In this document: piece by piece, positions 10,670 through 19,261 of the stretch
How positions within the stretch are numbered: the first letter of the stretch is position 1
Layout: each line of letters begins with the position of its first letter
Source: Pseudomonas beijingensis
Lineage (GTDB): Bacteria > Pseudomonadota > Gammaproteobacteria > Pseudomonadales > Pseudomonadaceae
DNA length: 64,000 nt
Reading direction: 5' to 3'
Assembly: GCF_030687295.1 (NCBI RefSeq)
Contig: NZ_CP117425.1
Location: forward strand, 2,050,001 to 2,114,000
Made by a program: the position numbers and the translations under genes
Notes under the pieces: generated by a model
What the model was told of the DNA's origin: nothing
Database searches by the model: none
What the model saw: only the letters and a program-made list of their open reading frames with translations

Positions 10670-11668
10670 TCAGCCGCTCTTGGCCCGATAGATGCGAAAA
10701 CCCTGCCCTTCGGCCTTGATCGCGCAGACGCCCAAATGCTCCTCGATCAGCGGCTGGTACTTGAGGAAACTATTGGCGACCAAGCGAAGTTCGCCGCCGT
10801 TTTTCAGATGTTTGGCCGCTTTTCGCAGCAGGTTCTCCGTAGCGTGGTAGTCGGTATGCACACCGACATGGAACGGCGGGTTGCTCAGGATCGCGCTCAA
10901 ACCCATCGGTGCGGCGTCGATGCCGTCACCGGTCAGTACGTCGGCTTCCAGGCCATTGGCGGCCAGGGTCAGGCGACTGCTGGCGGCGGCGAACGCGTCC
11001 ACGTCCAACAGGGTGACGGTGTTGTGTGGATAGCGCCGCTTGACCGCCGCCCCCAGCACGCCGGCACCGCAGCCGAAGTCGAGCAAATGCCCGCTGGGCA
11101 GTTTATCCAGGTGTTCCAACAGCAGCGCACTGCCGCGATCCAGGCGACCGTGGCTGAACACCCCCGGCAGGCTGATGACCTTCAGCGGGCCTTCGGCCAG
11201 GGGCAGTTCGTAGGTCTGGGCCAGGCTTTCCAGTGGCGTGGCCTCGGGCGCATTCGCGACCGTGACTTGCCACAGCTGGCAGTGCCGCGCGCTGTCGAGT
11301 TTGCGCGGCTTGCCGAACGGGTTGAGCTGCTTGGAGGCGCCTTCGATGCCGCTGCGTTTTTCCCCCACCAGGTACACCTCGCGCCCGGCCAGGCGCGCCG
11401 CCACGGCATTGAGGAGGTAGTCGGTCAGGTCCTTGGCCTTGGGCAAGAACACCACGGCGGTGTCGAACCCATGCTCGGGGACGTTCACGCCAAAGTGGCT
11501 GCGCTCGGGAAAACGAGCGTCCAGCGCCGCCTGATCGCCGGCATGCCAGCACCAACCATGGGCCTCAGGCAAACGGCCGAGCAGGTCATCGGCGGGCAGG
11601 CCGGCCAACAACACCGAACCCTGGAATAATTCGGCCTGACGAAGCAGTACTTCACTGCGCGGATCCAT
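10670..11668 (-). CDS. rsmC: 16S rRNA (guanine-1207-N2)-methyltransferase RsmC
   Basis: Methylates G1207 of 16S rRNA in the 30S subunit. The protein has 332 residues with the RsmC double-domain layout: a degenerate N-terminal methyltransferase-like half, then the catalytic half with the SAM-binding motif [15 protein letters not shown] and the target-base motif NPPFH (in [16 protein letters not shown]). These distinguish it from RlmG only moderately, but length and N-terminus fit RsmC better. It ends about 55 bases beyond the promoter of the riboswitch transcript. Confidence 0.88.
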   Translation of the reverse strand: MDPRSEVLLRQAELFQGSVLLAGLPADDLLGRLPEAHGWCWHAGDQAALDARFPERSHFGVNVPEHGFDTAVVFLPKAKDLTDYLLNAVAARLAGREVYLVGEKRSGIEGASKQLNPFGKPRKLDSARHCQLWQVTVANAPEATPLESLAQTYELPLAEGPLKVISLPGVFSHGRLDRGSALLLEHLDKLPSGHLLDFGCGAGVLGAAVKRRYPHNTVTLLDVDAFAAASSRLTLAANGLEADVLTGDGIDAAPMGLSAILSNPPFHVGVHTDYHATENLLRKAAKHLKNGGELRLVANSFLKYQPLIEEHLGVCAIKAEGQGFRIYRAKSG

Positions 11669-11701
11669 GGTCTGCTCCTTGAAAAAAAGTGCGGCAGTTT
11701 A

Positions 11702-12667
11702 TCAACTGACGACACGCCGCGCTGTACCGCTGAAAAAGCCTTGGGCGTTTTCGCTCATTTGGCCGACGATCCGTTGCCGCGCCTCGCGGCTGCCCCAGGC
11801 GTTGTGTGGGGTGACGATCAACCGTGGGATATCGTTGGCCAGCAGCGGGTTGCCTTGGGTCGGCGGCTCCACGCTGAGCACGTCGGTGGCGGCACCACCC
11901 AAATGACCGCTGCGCAGTGCTTCGGCCAGGGCCTGTTCGTCGATCAGGCCGCCACGGGCGGTGTTGACCACAAATGCGCCGTGCTTGAGCCGGGCCAGTT
12001 CGCGGGCACCGATGAAGTTTCGGGTGTGCTCGTTGAGCGGGCAGTGCAGGGTCAGGGCATCGACTTGCGGCAGCAGTTGCTCCAGCGGCAAGCGGTCGGG
12101 GCGGACCGGGCGCCCGGGAATCTGCCCCAGCAGCACGCGCATGCCAAAGGCCTCGGCCAGCCGCCCGACAGCGCTGCCCAACTCGCCATGGCCGAGCAAG
12201 CCCAGGGTCTTGCCTTGCAGTTCGACAATCGGATAGTCCAGCAGGCAAAACTGCGAAGCCTGCTGCCAGCGACCTTCCCCCACCGCTTTTTGATAATCGG
12301 CCAGGCGCGTCGCCAGGTTCAGCAACAGCATGATGGTGTGCTGGGCCACCGACGGCGTGCCGTAGCCCTGGCAATTGCACACCGTGATGCCGTGGTGGCG
12401 AGCGGCTTCCAGGTCGACGTTATTAGTACCGGTGGCGCTGATCAGGATCAGCTTCAGTTCGGGGTTGGCGGCCATGGCCTGGGCATCGATCACGGCCTTG
12501 TTGGTGATCGCCACGGTGGCGCCCTTGAGCCGCTCGATCACCTGCTCCGGCGTGGTCCGGGCGAACAGTTGCAGGTCGCCGAAGCAGGCGCGCAACGGGG
12601 CCAGGTCCAGGTCGCCGAGGTCCAGGGAAGGGTGGTCGAGGAAAACGGCGCGGGCGGTGTTCGTCAT
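11702..12667 (-). CDS. D-2-hydroxyacid dehydrogenase (glycerate/hydroxypyruvate reductase-like)
   Basis: NAD(P)-dependent reductase of 2-keto acids. It has 321 residues with the family layout: the nucleotide-binding GLLGHGELGSAVGRLAEAFG in the middle, the catalytic arginine in VVNTARGGLIDEQAL, the glutamate in DVLSVEPP and the histidine in IVTPHNAWGS. The overall sequence resembles HprA-type hydroxypyruvate reductases, but the substrate is not determined by the motifs. It lies 33 bases upstream of rsmC on the same strand and may be cotranscribed. Confidence 0.88.
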   Translation of the reverse strand: MTNTARAVFLDHPSLDLGDLDLAPLRACFGDLQLFARTTPEQVIERLKGATVAITNKAVIDAQAMAANPELKLILISATGTNNVDLEAARHHGITVCNCQGYGTPSVAQHTIMLLLNLATRLADYQKAVGEGRWQQASQFCLLDYPIVELQGKTLGLLGHGELGSAVGRLAEAFGMRVLLGQIPGRPVRPDRLPLEQLLPQVDALTLHCPLNEHTRNFIGARELARLKHGAFVVNTARGGLIDEQALAEALRSGHLGGAATDVLSVEPPTQGNPLLANDIPRLIVTPHNAWGSREARQRIVGQMSENAQGFFSGTARRVVS

Positions 12668-12770
12668 CAGCTGTACCTTTTATGTCAAGAACCGAAGGCG
12701 TAATGTGGCGAGCCTATCAGATGGAATGTGGCTGTGGCCTGGCCCGAATAATGGGCTTATGAAGAACCCT

Positions 12771-12901
12771 GTGGCGAGGGGATTTATCCCCGCTGGGCTG
12801 CGAAGCGGCCCCCAAACCAGGCAACTCGGTGTACCAGGCAGATTGAGTTCACTGCTTTTAGGACTGCTGCGCAGCCCAACGGGGATAAATCCCCTCGCCA
12901 C
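12771..12901. repeat. REPIN, GTGGCGAGGGGATTTATCCCC family
   Basis: Two inverted copies of gtggcgaggggatttatccc flank a spacer of about 75 bases containing shorter complementary segments (gggctgcgaagcggc / gctgcgcagccc). It fills most of the space between the divergent dehydrogenase and LysE-family genes. Confidence 0.9.
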
Positions 12902-12960
12902 AGATTCACTTGCCACACAGTTGATGTTTGTTTCGAGATTGAGCTAGCCAAGGAGCCACC

Positions 12961-13590
12961 ATGTACCTCACCGAATTCCTCACCGTCGCCCTGATCCACC
13001 TGCTGGCCGTCGCCAGCCCCGGGCCGGATTTTGCCGTGGTGGTGCGCGAAAGCGTGACCCATGGCCGGCGCGCCGGGACCTGGACGGCGCTGGGCGTCGG
13101 CACGGCGATTTTCCTGCACGTGGGCTATTCGTTGCTGGGCATCGGCCTGATCGTGTCGCAATCGATCGTGCTGTTCAACGCGCTGAAATGGGCCGCCGCC
13201 GCGTACCTGCTGTACATCGGCTTCAAGGCACTACGGGCGCAACCGGCCAAGCCGGCCGAGGAAAACCTGCACAAGGAAGTCGGTGAGCGTACCGCCCGTG
13301 GCGCGTTCATTTCCGGCTTTGTCACCAATGGCCTGAACCCCAAGGCGACGCTGTTTTTCCTGTCGCTGTTCACCGTGGTGATCAATCCGCATACGCCGTT
13401 GGCGATCCAGGCCGGTTATGGCGTGTACCTGGCGATGGCGACGGCCGTCTGGTTCTGCCTGGTGGCGCTGTTGTTCAGCCAGCAACGGGTGCGCGCCGGC
13501 TTCGCGCGCATGGGCCACTGGTTCGACCGGACCATGGGCGCGGTGCTCGTCGCCATTGGGGTGAAGCTGGCGTTTACCGAGGCGCATTGA
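12961..13590 (+). CDS. LysE/RhtB-family amino acid exporter
   Basis: Inner-membrane translocator for export of amino acids or related compounds. The N-terminal half carries the family signature LLAVASPGPDFAVVVRESV followed by GRRAGTWTALGVGTAIFLHV, and the middle GFVTNGLNPKATLFFLSLF is equally characteristic. About six hydrophobic helices are seen in 209 residues. The start has AAGGAG seven bases upstream. The substrate is unknown. Confidence 0.92.
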   Translation: MYLTEFLTVALIHLLAVASPGPDFAVVVRESVTHGRRAGTWTALGVGTAIFLHVGYSLLGIGLIVSQSIVLFNALKWAAAAYLLYIGFKALRAQPAKPAEENLHKEVGERTARGAFISGFVTNGLNPKATLFFLSLFTVVINPHTPLAIQAGYGVYLAMATAVWFCLVALLFSQQRVRAGFARMGHWFDRTMGAVLVAIGVKLAFTEAH

Positions 13591-13637
13591 TCCAGCGCCC
13601 ACAGTCCCGGACATGGCTCAAGGCTAGTATCTGCGCG

Positions 13638-13671
13638 CGGATCAAATCATTCCTTTGGGTGATTTGATCCG
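13638..13671. promoter_or_regulatory. Perfect 12-bp inverted repeat upstream of the acyl-CoA ligase
   Basis: Arms CGGATCAAATCA (13638-13649) and TGATTTGATCCG (13660-13671) are exact complements around a 10-base spacer. A near-palindrome AGCGCTCTAGAGTGCT follows at 13679-13694. There is no T-run, so an operator for the ligase gene at 13734 is more likely than a terminator for the LysE gene, but both are possible. Confidence 0.5.
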
Positions 13672-13733
13672 TGTATAAGCGCTCTAGAGTGCTTACTTCC
13701 AGCCAAGACCGTGCAGTCAGAAAAGGGACTCTT

Positions 13734-15416
13734 ATGTTGCAGACTCGCGTTATTCCTCCAGCCGAAGGCGCCTATCAATACCCGCTGCTGATCAAGCGGC
13801 TGCTGATGTCCGGCACGCGTTACGAGAAAACCCGCGAGATCATCTACCGTGACCAACTGCGCTACAGCTATCCGACGCTGATCGAACGGGTCGCGCGCCT
13901 GGCCAACGTGTTGACCGAGGCGGGGGTCAAGGCCGGCGATACCGTGGCCGTGATGGACTGGGACAGCCACCGTTACCTGGAATGCATGTTTGCGATCCCG
14001 ATGATCGGCGCGGTGATCCACACCATCAACGTGCGCCTGTCACCGGAGCAGATCGTCTACACCATGAATCACGCCGAGGACCGCTTCGTGCTGGTCAACA
14101 GCGAGTTCGTCGGCTTGTACCAGGCGATCGCCGGGCACCTGACCACGGTGGACAAGACCCTGCTGCTGACCGACCTGCCGGAAAAAACCGCCGACCTGCC
14201 GAACCTGGTGGGTGAGTACGAGCAATTGCTGGCCGCCGCCACGCCCACCTACGATTTCCAGGATTTCGACGAAAACTCCGTCGCCACCACGTTCTACACC
14301 ACCGGCACCACGGGCAACCCCAAGGGCGTGTACTTCACCCATCGGCAACTGGTGCTGCACACCATGGGCGTGGCGACCATCATGGGGGCCATCGACAGCG
14401 TGCGGCTGCTGGGCACCAACGACGTGTACATGCCCATCACGCCGATGTTCCATGTCCACGCCTGGGGCCTGCCCTACGTGGCGACCATGCTCGGGCTCAA
14501 GCAGGTCTACCCGGGCCGCTACGACCCCGAACTCCTGGTCCAGCTGTGGCGCAAGGAAAAGGTCACCTTTTCCCATTGCGTGCCAACCATCCTGCAAATG
14601 GTCCTCAATGCCAAGGGCGCCCAGGACACCGACTTCGGCGGCTGGAAGATCGTCATCGGCGGCAGCGCCCTGAACCGCAGCCTGTACGAAGCGGCCAAGG
14701 CCCGGGGCATCCAGCTCACCGCCGCCTACGGCATGTCGGAAACCGGCCCGCTGGTGTCCTGCGCCCACCTCAACGCGGAACTGATGGCCGGCAGCGAAGA
14801 CGAACGCACCACCTACCGGATCAAGGCCGGTGTGCCGGGGCCGCTGGTGGAGGCGGCGATTGTCGACGCCGAGGGACGGTTCCTGCCGGCCGATGGCGAG
14901 ACCCAGGGCGAACTGGTGCTGCGCGCGCCGTGGCTCACCGAGGGCTATTTCAACGAGCCGCAGAAGGGCGCCGAGCTCTGGGCCGGCGGTTGGCTGCACA
15001 CCGGTGACGTCGCCACGCTCGACAACATGGGCTTCATCGACATCCGCGACCGCATCAAGGACGTGATCAAGACCGGTGGCGAATGGATCTCCTCCCTGGA
15101 CCTGGAAGACCTCATCAGCCGTCACGCGGCGGTACGTGAAGTAGCAGTGGTCGGCATTCCCGATCCGCAGTGGGGCGAGCGGCCGTTTGCCTTGCTGGTG
15201 GTTCGCGAAGGGCATGAGATCGGGGCTCGCGAACTCAAGGAGCACCTCAAGCCGTTCGTTGAGCTGGGGCACTTGAGCAAGTGGGCGATCCCGAGCCAGA
15301 TCGCCCTTGTTACGGAAATTCCCAAGACCAGCGTCGGCAAGCTCGATAAGAAGCGCATCCGCGTCGACATCACCGAATGGCAGAGCAACAACAGCACCTT
15401 CCTCTCCACGCTTTAG
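13734..15416 (+). CDS. AMP-dependent fatty-acid/acyl-CoA ligase
   Basis: Activates a carboxylic acid to its CoA thioester through an acyl-adenylate. The 560 residues contain the adenylate-forming signature [19 protein letters not shown], the aromatic-rich [12 protein letters not shown], the AYGMSETGP motif, the [13 protein letters not shown] hinge region and the C-terminal catalytic lysine in [14 protein letters not shown]. It resembles the medium/long-chain group (AlkK-like). I chose the ATG at 13734 for the AAAAGGGA ribosome site ahead of it. It sits upstream of the DUF1302/DUF1329 pair in an arrangement common in Pseudomonas. Confidence 0.9.
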   Translation: MLQTRVIPPAEGAYQYPLLIKRLLMSGTRYEKTREIIYRDQLRYSYPTLIERVARLANVLTEAGVKAGDTVAVMDWDSHRYLECMFAIPMIGAVIHTINVRLSPEQIVYTMNHAEDRFVLVNSEFVGLYQAIAGHLTTVDKTLLLTDLPEKTADLPNLVGEYEQLLAAATPTYDFQDFDENSVATTFYTTGTTGNPKGVYFTHRQLVLHTMGVATIMGAIDSVRLLGTNDVYMPITPMFHVHAWGLPYVATMLGLKQVYPGRYDPELLVQLWRKEKVTFSHCVPTILQMVLNAKGAQDTDFGGWKIVIGGSALNRSLYEAAKARGIQLTAAYGMSETGPLVSCAHLNAELMAGSEDERTTYRIKAGVPGPLVEAAIVDAEGRFLPADGETQGELVLRAPWLTEGYFNEPQKGAELWAGGWLHTGDVATLDNMGFIDIRDRIKDVIKTGGEWISSLDLEDLISRHAAVREVAVVGIPDPQWGERPFALLVVREGHEIGARELKEHLKPFVELGHLSKWAIPSQIALVTEIPKTSVGKLDKKRIRVDITEWQSNNSTFLSTL

Positions 15417-15424
15417 GCCCTTTC

Positions 15425-15446
15425 GCCGTGCCCGAAAGGGCACGGC
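15425..15446 (+). terminator. Hairpin with GAAA tetraloop after the ligase gene
   Basis: A 9-bp perfect stem (GCCGTGCCC, loop GAAA, GGGCACGGC) begins 8 bases after the stop codon. It lacks a downstream T-run, so it may act as a Rho-independent terminator weakly or simply protect the 3' end. Between it and 15704 no other feature was recognised. Confidence 0.45.
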
Positions 15447-15704
15447 AGCCCCACCAAGCAAGCGCTTGCCTTGTCAAACTGAAAATTTCAGCCATCCTTG
15501 CCGTGCCGGCATCTGTCGGCCTGGCAAAAGGACTGTTCCAGAGTGGTTGAGGGCTGCAAATCACACTTTAGAGGGATCAAGCCGTACTACCTGCTGGCTA
15601 TAGTCCGCTCAAGGGATTTTCGGAATGGGACGTACGTGCCAGCACGGCGAAGGGTTTCCGGAAATGTCCGCTGCCATAACAATAAAACACATGGAGTTGC
15701 GTCG

Positions 15705-17561
15705 ATGACCTCAGCAAACACTTTCTGGCGCCGGGCAAAACTGCCTCTGGCCGTCAGTCTTGCCTCCTCGCTCGCCGGCCCTGCATTCGGCGTCAGCTTC
15801 AACATTGGTGAAATCGAAGGCCAGTTCGACTCGTCCTTGTCGGTGGGGGCGAGCTGGTCCACGGCCAACGCCAACAAGGATCTGATCGGTGTCAACAACG
15901 GCGGCCGTGGGCTGTCGCAGACCTCCGATGACGGCCACTTGAACTTCAAGCGCGGGGAAACCTTCTCGAAGATCTTCAAGGGCATCCACGACCTGGAACT
16001 GAAGTACGGCGATACCGGCGTGTTTGTGCGCGGCAAGTACTGGTACGACTTTGAACTCAAGGACGAAAACCGCCTGTACAAGGACATCAGCGACAACAAT
16101 CGCAAGGAGGGCGCCAAGTCTTCCGGCGGGCAGATCCTCGATGCGTTCGTCTATCACAACTACGCCATTGCCGATCAGCCGGGTTCGGTCCGCCTGGGCA
16201 AGCAGGTTGTCAGCTGGGGTGAAAGTACCTTCATCCAGGGCGGCATCAACTCCATCAACCCGGTCGATGTGTCCGCATTCCGTCGTCCTGGTGCCGAGGT
16301 CAAGGAAGGCTTGATCCCGGTCAACATGTTCTATGTGTCCCAGAGCCTGACCGACAATTTGTCGGCTGAAGCTTTCTACCAGTTGGAGTGGGACCAGACT
16401 GTTGTCGATAACTGCGGTACGTTCTTCTCCCAGCCAGATGTTATTGCCGATGGCTGTACGGATAATCTGCGGGTGTTGAATAAACGTTCCAGGATCCCAG
16501 GGGCTGCCTTGCCGGCCTTGGGTGCATTTGGTGTGGACGTGAACGAGGAAGGGGTCCTGGTCCGCCGGGGGGCTGATCGTGATGCCCGTGACGGCGGCCA
16601 ATGGGGCGCGTCCTTGAAGTATATGTTCGAGCCGCTGGACACCGAATTCGGTGCCTACTTCATGAACTACCACAGCCGTGCGCCGATTTTCAGTGCCACG
16701 GGAGCTGCACAACAGTTCTACTCCACGCCGTTGGGGCCGTTGGCAGGGCTGCGCCCTCTGATCGTGGCGGGTAATTCCAAATACTTCGTTGAATACCCGG
16801 AAGACATTCGGCTCTATGGCTTGAGTTTCTCCACTACCTTGCCCACCGGCACGGCCTGGAGCGGCGAGCTGAGTTATCGGCCGAATGCGCCGGTGCAGTT
16901 GAGTACCACCGATATTCTCTTTGCAGGTGTTACTCCGATCCCGGGTTTTGGTAATGCCTCGGTGCTCGATGGCACCCCAGGTCAGGATCTGCACGGCTAT
17001 CGCCGCAAGGAAATCACCCAGTTCCAGACCACCTTTACCCACTTCCTCGATCAAGTTATGGGCGCGAGCCGTCTGACCTTGGTGGGTGAGATTGGGGTCA
17101 CTCACGTCGGAGGGCTGGAAAGCAGGTCCGAGGCTCGCTACGGCCGTGACCCAGTGTTCGGTCCAGGTGAACTGCCCAATGGCTTCTGTAACACGCTCAA
17201 CGCCTCTACCGCCGCAGGTGGCGGCCAGACCAGCAGCGGTGTGAACAGCAACTGCAACAACGACGGCTTCACCACCTCCACGTCCTGGGGCTACCGCGCT
17301 CGCGCCATCTGGGAATACCCGGACGTCTTCGCCGGCGTGAACCTCAAGCCCAACGTGGCCTGGTCCCATGACGTCAAAGGCTACTCGCCAGGCCCTGGCG
17401 GCAACTTCGAAGAAGGCCGCAAGGCCGTCAGCCTCGGGCTGGATGCCGAGTACCAGAACACCTACAACGCCAGCCTGGCCTACACCAACTTCTTTGGTGG
17501 CGACTTCAGTACCGTGGACGATCGTGACTTCCTGGCGCTCAGCGTCGGCGTGACCTTCTAA
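15705..17561 (+). CDS. DUF1302 outer-membrane-type protein
   Basis: Member of the DUF1302 family of large beta-rich exported proteins found beside DUF1329 in Pseudomonas. The ATG at 15705 gives 618 residues with a signal peptide (LPLAVSLASSLAGPAFG), after which the mature part starts VSFNIGEIEGQFDSSLSVGA. Alternating hydrophobic strands and the C-terminal LSVGVTF, ending in Phe, fit an outer-membrane beta-barrel. The biochemical function is not established. The next gene begins 26 bases on, so the two should be cotranscribed. Confidence 0.88.
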   Translation: MTSANTFWRRAKLPLAVSLASSLAGPAFGVSFNIGEIEGQFDSSLSVGASWSTANANKDLIGVNNGGRGLSQTSDDGHLNFKRGETFSKIFKGIHDLELKYGDTGVFVRGKYWYDFELKDENRLYKDISDNNRKEGAKSSGGQILDAFVYHNYAIADQPGSVRLGKQVVSWGESTFIQGGINSINPVDVSAFRRPGAEVKEGLIPVNMFYVSQSLTDNLSAEAFYQLEWDQTVVDNCGTFFSQPDVIADGCTDNLRVLNKRSRIPGAALPALGAFGVDVNEEGVLVRRGADRDARDGGQWGASLKYMFEPLDTEFGAYFMNYHSRAPIFSATGAAQQFYSTPLGPLAGLRPLIVAGNSKYFVEYPEDIRLYGLSFSTTLPTGTAWSGELSYRPNAPVQLSTTDILFAGVTPIPGFGNASVLDGTPGQDLHGYRRKEITQFQTTFTHFLDQVMGASRLTLVGEIGVTHVGGLESRSEARYGRDPVFGPGELPNGFCNTLNASTAAGGGQTSSGVNSNCNNDGFTTSTSWGYRARAIWEYPDVFAGVNLKPNVAWSHDVKGYSPGPGGNFEEGRKAVSLGLDAEYQNTYNASLAYTNFFGGDFSTVDDRDFLALSVGVTF

Positions 17562-17586
17562 GCACCGAATTTCAGGACGACACACT

Positions 17587-18951
17587 ATGAAAATAACAAA
17601 GAATCTGTTGCAGGTCGGTGTTCTGGGGCTATCCCTGCTGGCTGCCAGCGTCATGGCGGCAGTGCCTGCTGCCGAGGCCGACAAACTGGGCAAGAGCCTG
17701 ACGCCGATGGGCGCCGAGATGGCCGGCAATGCCGACGGCTCGATCTCGGCCTGGAAACCCATGGCCAAGAACGCCGGTGCCGTGGACAGCAAGGGCTTCC
17801 TCGCCGATCCATTCCCGACGGAAAAACCGCTGTTCACCATCACTGCGCAGAACGTCGAGCAGTACAAGGCCAAACTCGCCCCGGGCCAATACGCGATGTT
17901 CAAGCGCTACCCGGAAACCTTCAAGATGCCGGTCTATCCGACCCATCGCGGCGCCACCGTGCCGGACGAGGTGTTCGCCTCCATCAAGAAAAACGCGGTC
18001 AACACCAAGCTGGTCTCCGGTGGCAACGGCCTGGAGAACTTCGAGACGGCCGTGCCGTTCCCGATTCCCCAGAGCGGCGTGGAAGTCATCTGGAACCACA
18101 TCACCCGCTATCGCGGCGGCAGCGTGACGCGCCTGGTCACCCAGGCCACCCCGCAGCCCAACGGTTCGTACAGTCTGGTGTACTTCCGCGACCAATTCGT
18201 GTTCCGCGACAAGATGAAGGATTTCGATCCGGCCAACCCTGGCAACATCCTGTTCTACTTCAAGCAACAAGTGACCGCGCCAGCGCGCCTGGCCGGTGGC
18301 GTGCTGCTGGTGCACGAGACCCTCGACCAAGTGAAGGAACCGCGCTCGGCGTGGGTCTACAACGCGGGTCAGCGCCGCGTGCGCCGTGCCCCGCAAGTGT
18401 CCTATGACGGCCCGGGTACGGCGGCCGACGGCCTGCGTACCTCCGACAACCTGGACATGTACAACGGCGCACCGGACCGCTACGACTGGAAACTGGAAGG
18501 CAAGCAAGAGATGTACATCGCTGCCAACAGCTACAGGATCGATTCGCCGCAACTCAAGTACGCCGACATCATCAAGGCCGGCCACATCAACCAGGACCTG
18601 ACCCGTTATGAGCTGCGTCGTGTCTGGCACGTGACCGCGACCCTGAAGGAAGGTCAGCGCCACATCTACGCCAAGCGTGACTTCTTCATCGATGAAGACA
18701 CCTGGCAAGCTGCGGTGATCGACCACTACGACGGTCGTGGCCAACTGTGGCGCGTGGCCGAGGCCCATGCCGAGAACTACTACGACAAGCAAGTGCCGTG
18801 GTACGCCCTGGAAACCCTCTACGACCTGCAGTCCGGCCGCTACCTGGCACTGGGCATGAAGAACGAAGAGAAATCGGCCTATGACTTCGGCTTCACCGCC
18901 ACCACCGCCGATTTCACCCCGAACGCACTGCGTCAGGACGGCATCCGCTAA
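17587..18951 (+). CDS. DUF1329 exported protein (LolA-fold-like partner of DUF1302)
   Basis: Periplasmic protein of the DUF1329 family, 454 residues, with a clear signal peptide (LLQVGVLGLSLLAASVMAAV). Family-typical segments include NHITRYRGGSVTRLV, the AGQRRVRRAPQVSYD block and TRYELRRVWHVTATLK. It is nearly always paired with DUF1302; the pair has been linked with export or handling of lipophilic substrates, and the neighbouring acyl-CoA ligase agrees with a lipid-related role, but that is inference. A strong terminator follows. Confidence 0.88.
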   Translation: MKITKNLLQVGVLGLSLLAASVMAAVPAAEADKLGKSLTPMGAEMAGNADGSISAWKPMAKNAGAVDSKGFLADPFPTEKPLFTITAQNVEQYKAKLAPGQYAMFKRYPETFKMPVYPTHRGATVPDEVFASIKKNAVNTKLVSGGNGLENFETAVPFPIPQSGVEVIWNHITRYRGGSVTRLVTQATPQPNGSYSLVYFRDQFVFRDKMKDFDPANPGNILFYFKQQVTAPARLAGGVLLVHETLDQVKEPRSAWVYNAGQRRVRRAPQVSYDGPGTAADGLRTSDNLDMYNGAPDRYDWKLEGKQEMYIAANSYRIDSPQLKYADIIKAGHINQDLTRYELRRVWHVTATLKEGQRHIYAKRDFFIDEDTWQAAVIDHYDGRGQLWRVAEAHAENYYDKQVPWYALETLYDLQSGRYLALGMKNEEKSAYDFGFTATTADFTPNALRQDGIR

Positions 18952-18982
18952 ACCGCTCCACCCGAGGCCGCATCCTCGAAAC

Positions 18983-19013
18983 AACGCCCCGACTGGTTCG
19001 GGGCGTTTTTTTG
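18983..19013 (+). terminator. Rho-independent terminator after DUF1329
   Basis: Perfect 10-bp stem AACGCCCCGA / TCGGGGCGTT with loop CTGGT, followed directly by a T-run (seven T in all at 19006-19012). It closes the DUF1302-DUF1329 transcript. Confidence 0.92.
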
Positions 19014-19036
19014 CTCGATCAGTCAACACAAACCCT

Positions 19037-19128
19037 GTGGCGAGGGAGCTTGCTCCCGCTTGAGTGCGAAGCGCTCATCGCTTTTTGGGGCGGCTTCGCC
19101 ACCCAGCGGGAGCAAGCTCCCTCGCCAC
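19037..19128. repeat. REPIN, GTGGCGAGGGAGCTTGCTCCC family
   Basis: Inverted pair gtggcgagggagcttgctcc ... ggagcaagctccctcgccac around an inner complementary segment. Together with the terminator it fills the 310-base gap before the LuxR-family gene. Confidence 0.88.
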
Positions 19129-19261
19129 AAGAGCGTTTTTTTCCAGGTCGGCGTGTAGTCTTTTTGTAGCCATTTGTAGCACTCCCTTCAATACCTCCTC
19201 GTTTACCGCTAGTCTGCGGACATCTGCAATGCCGCCACCCGCATTCCTACAAGAGCCGGCC

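Noticed and set aside
15711..17903. Long minus-strand frame opposite DUF1302
   Set aside because: Antisense shadow of a clear gene; the predicted peptide resembles no known protein.
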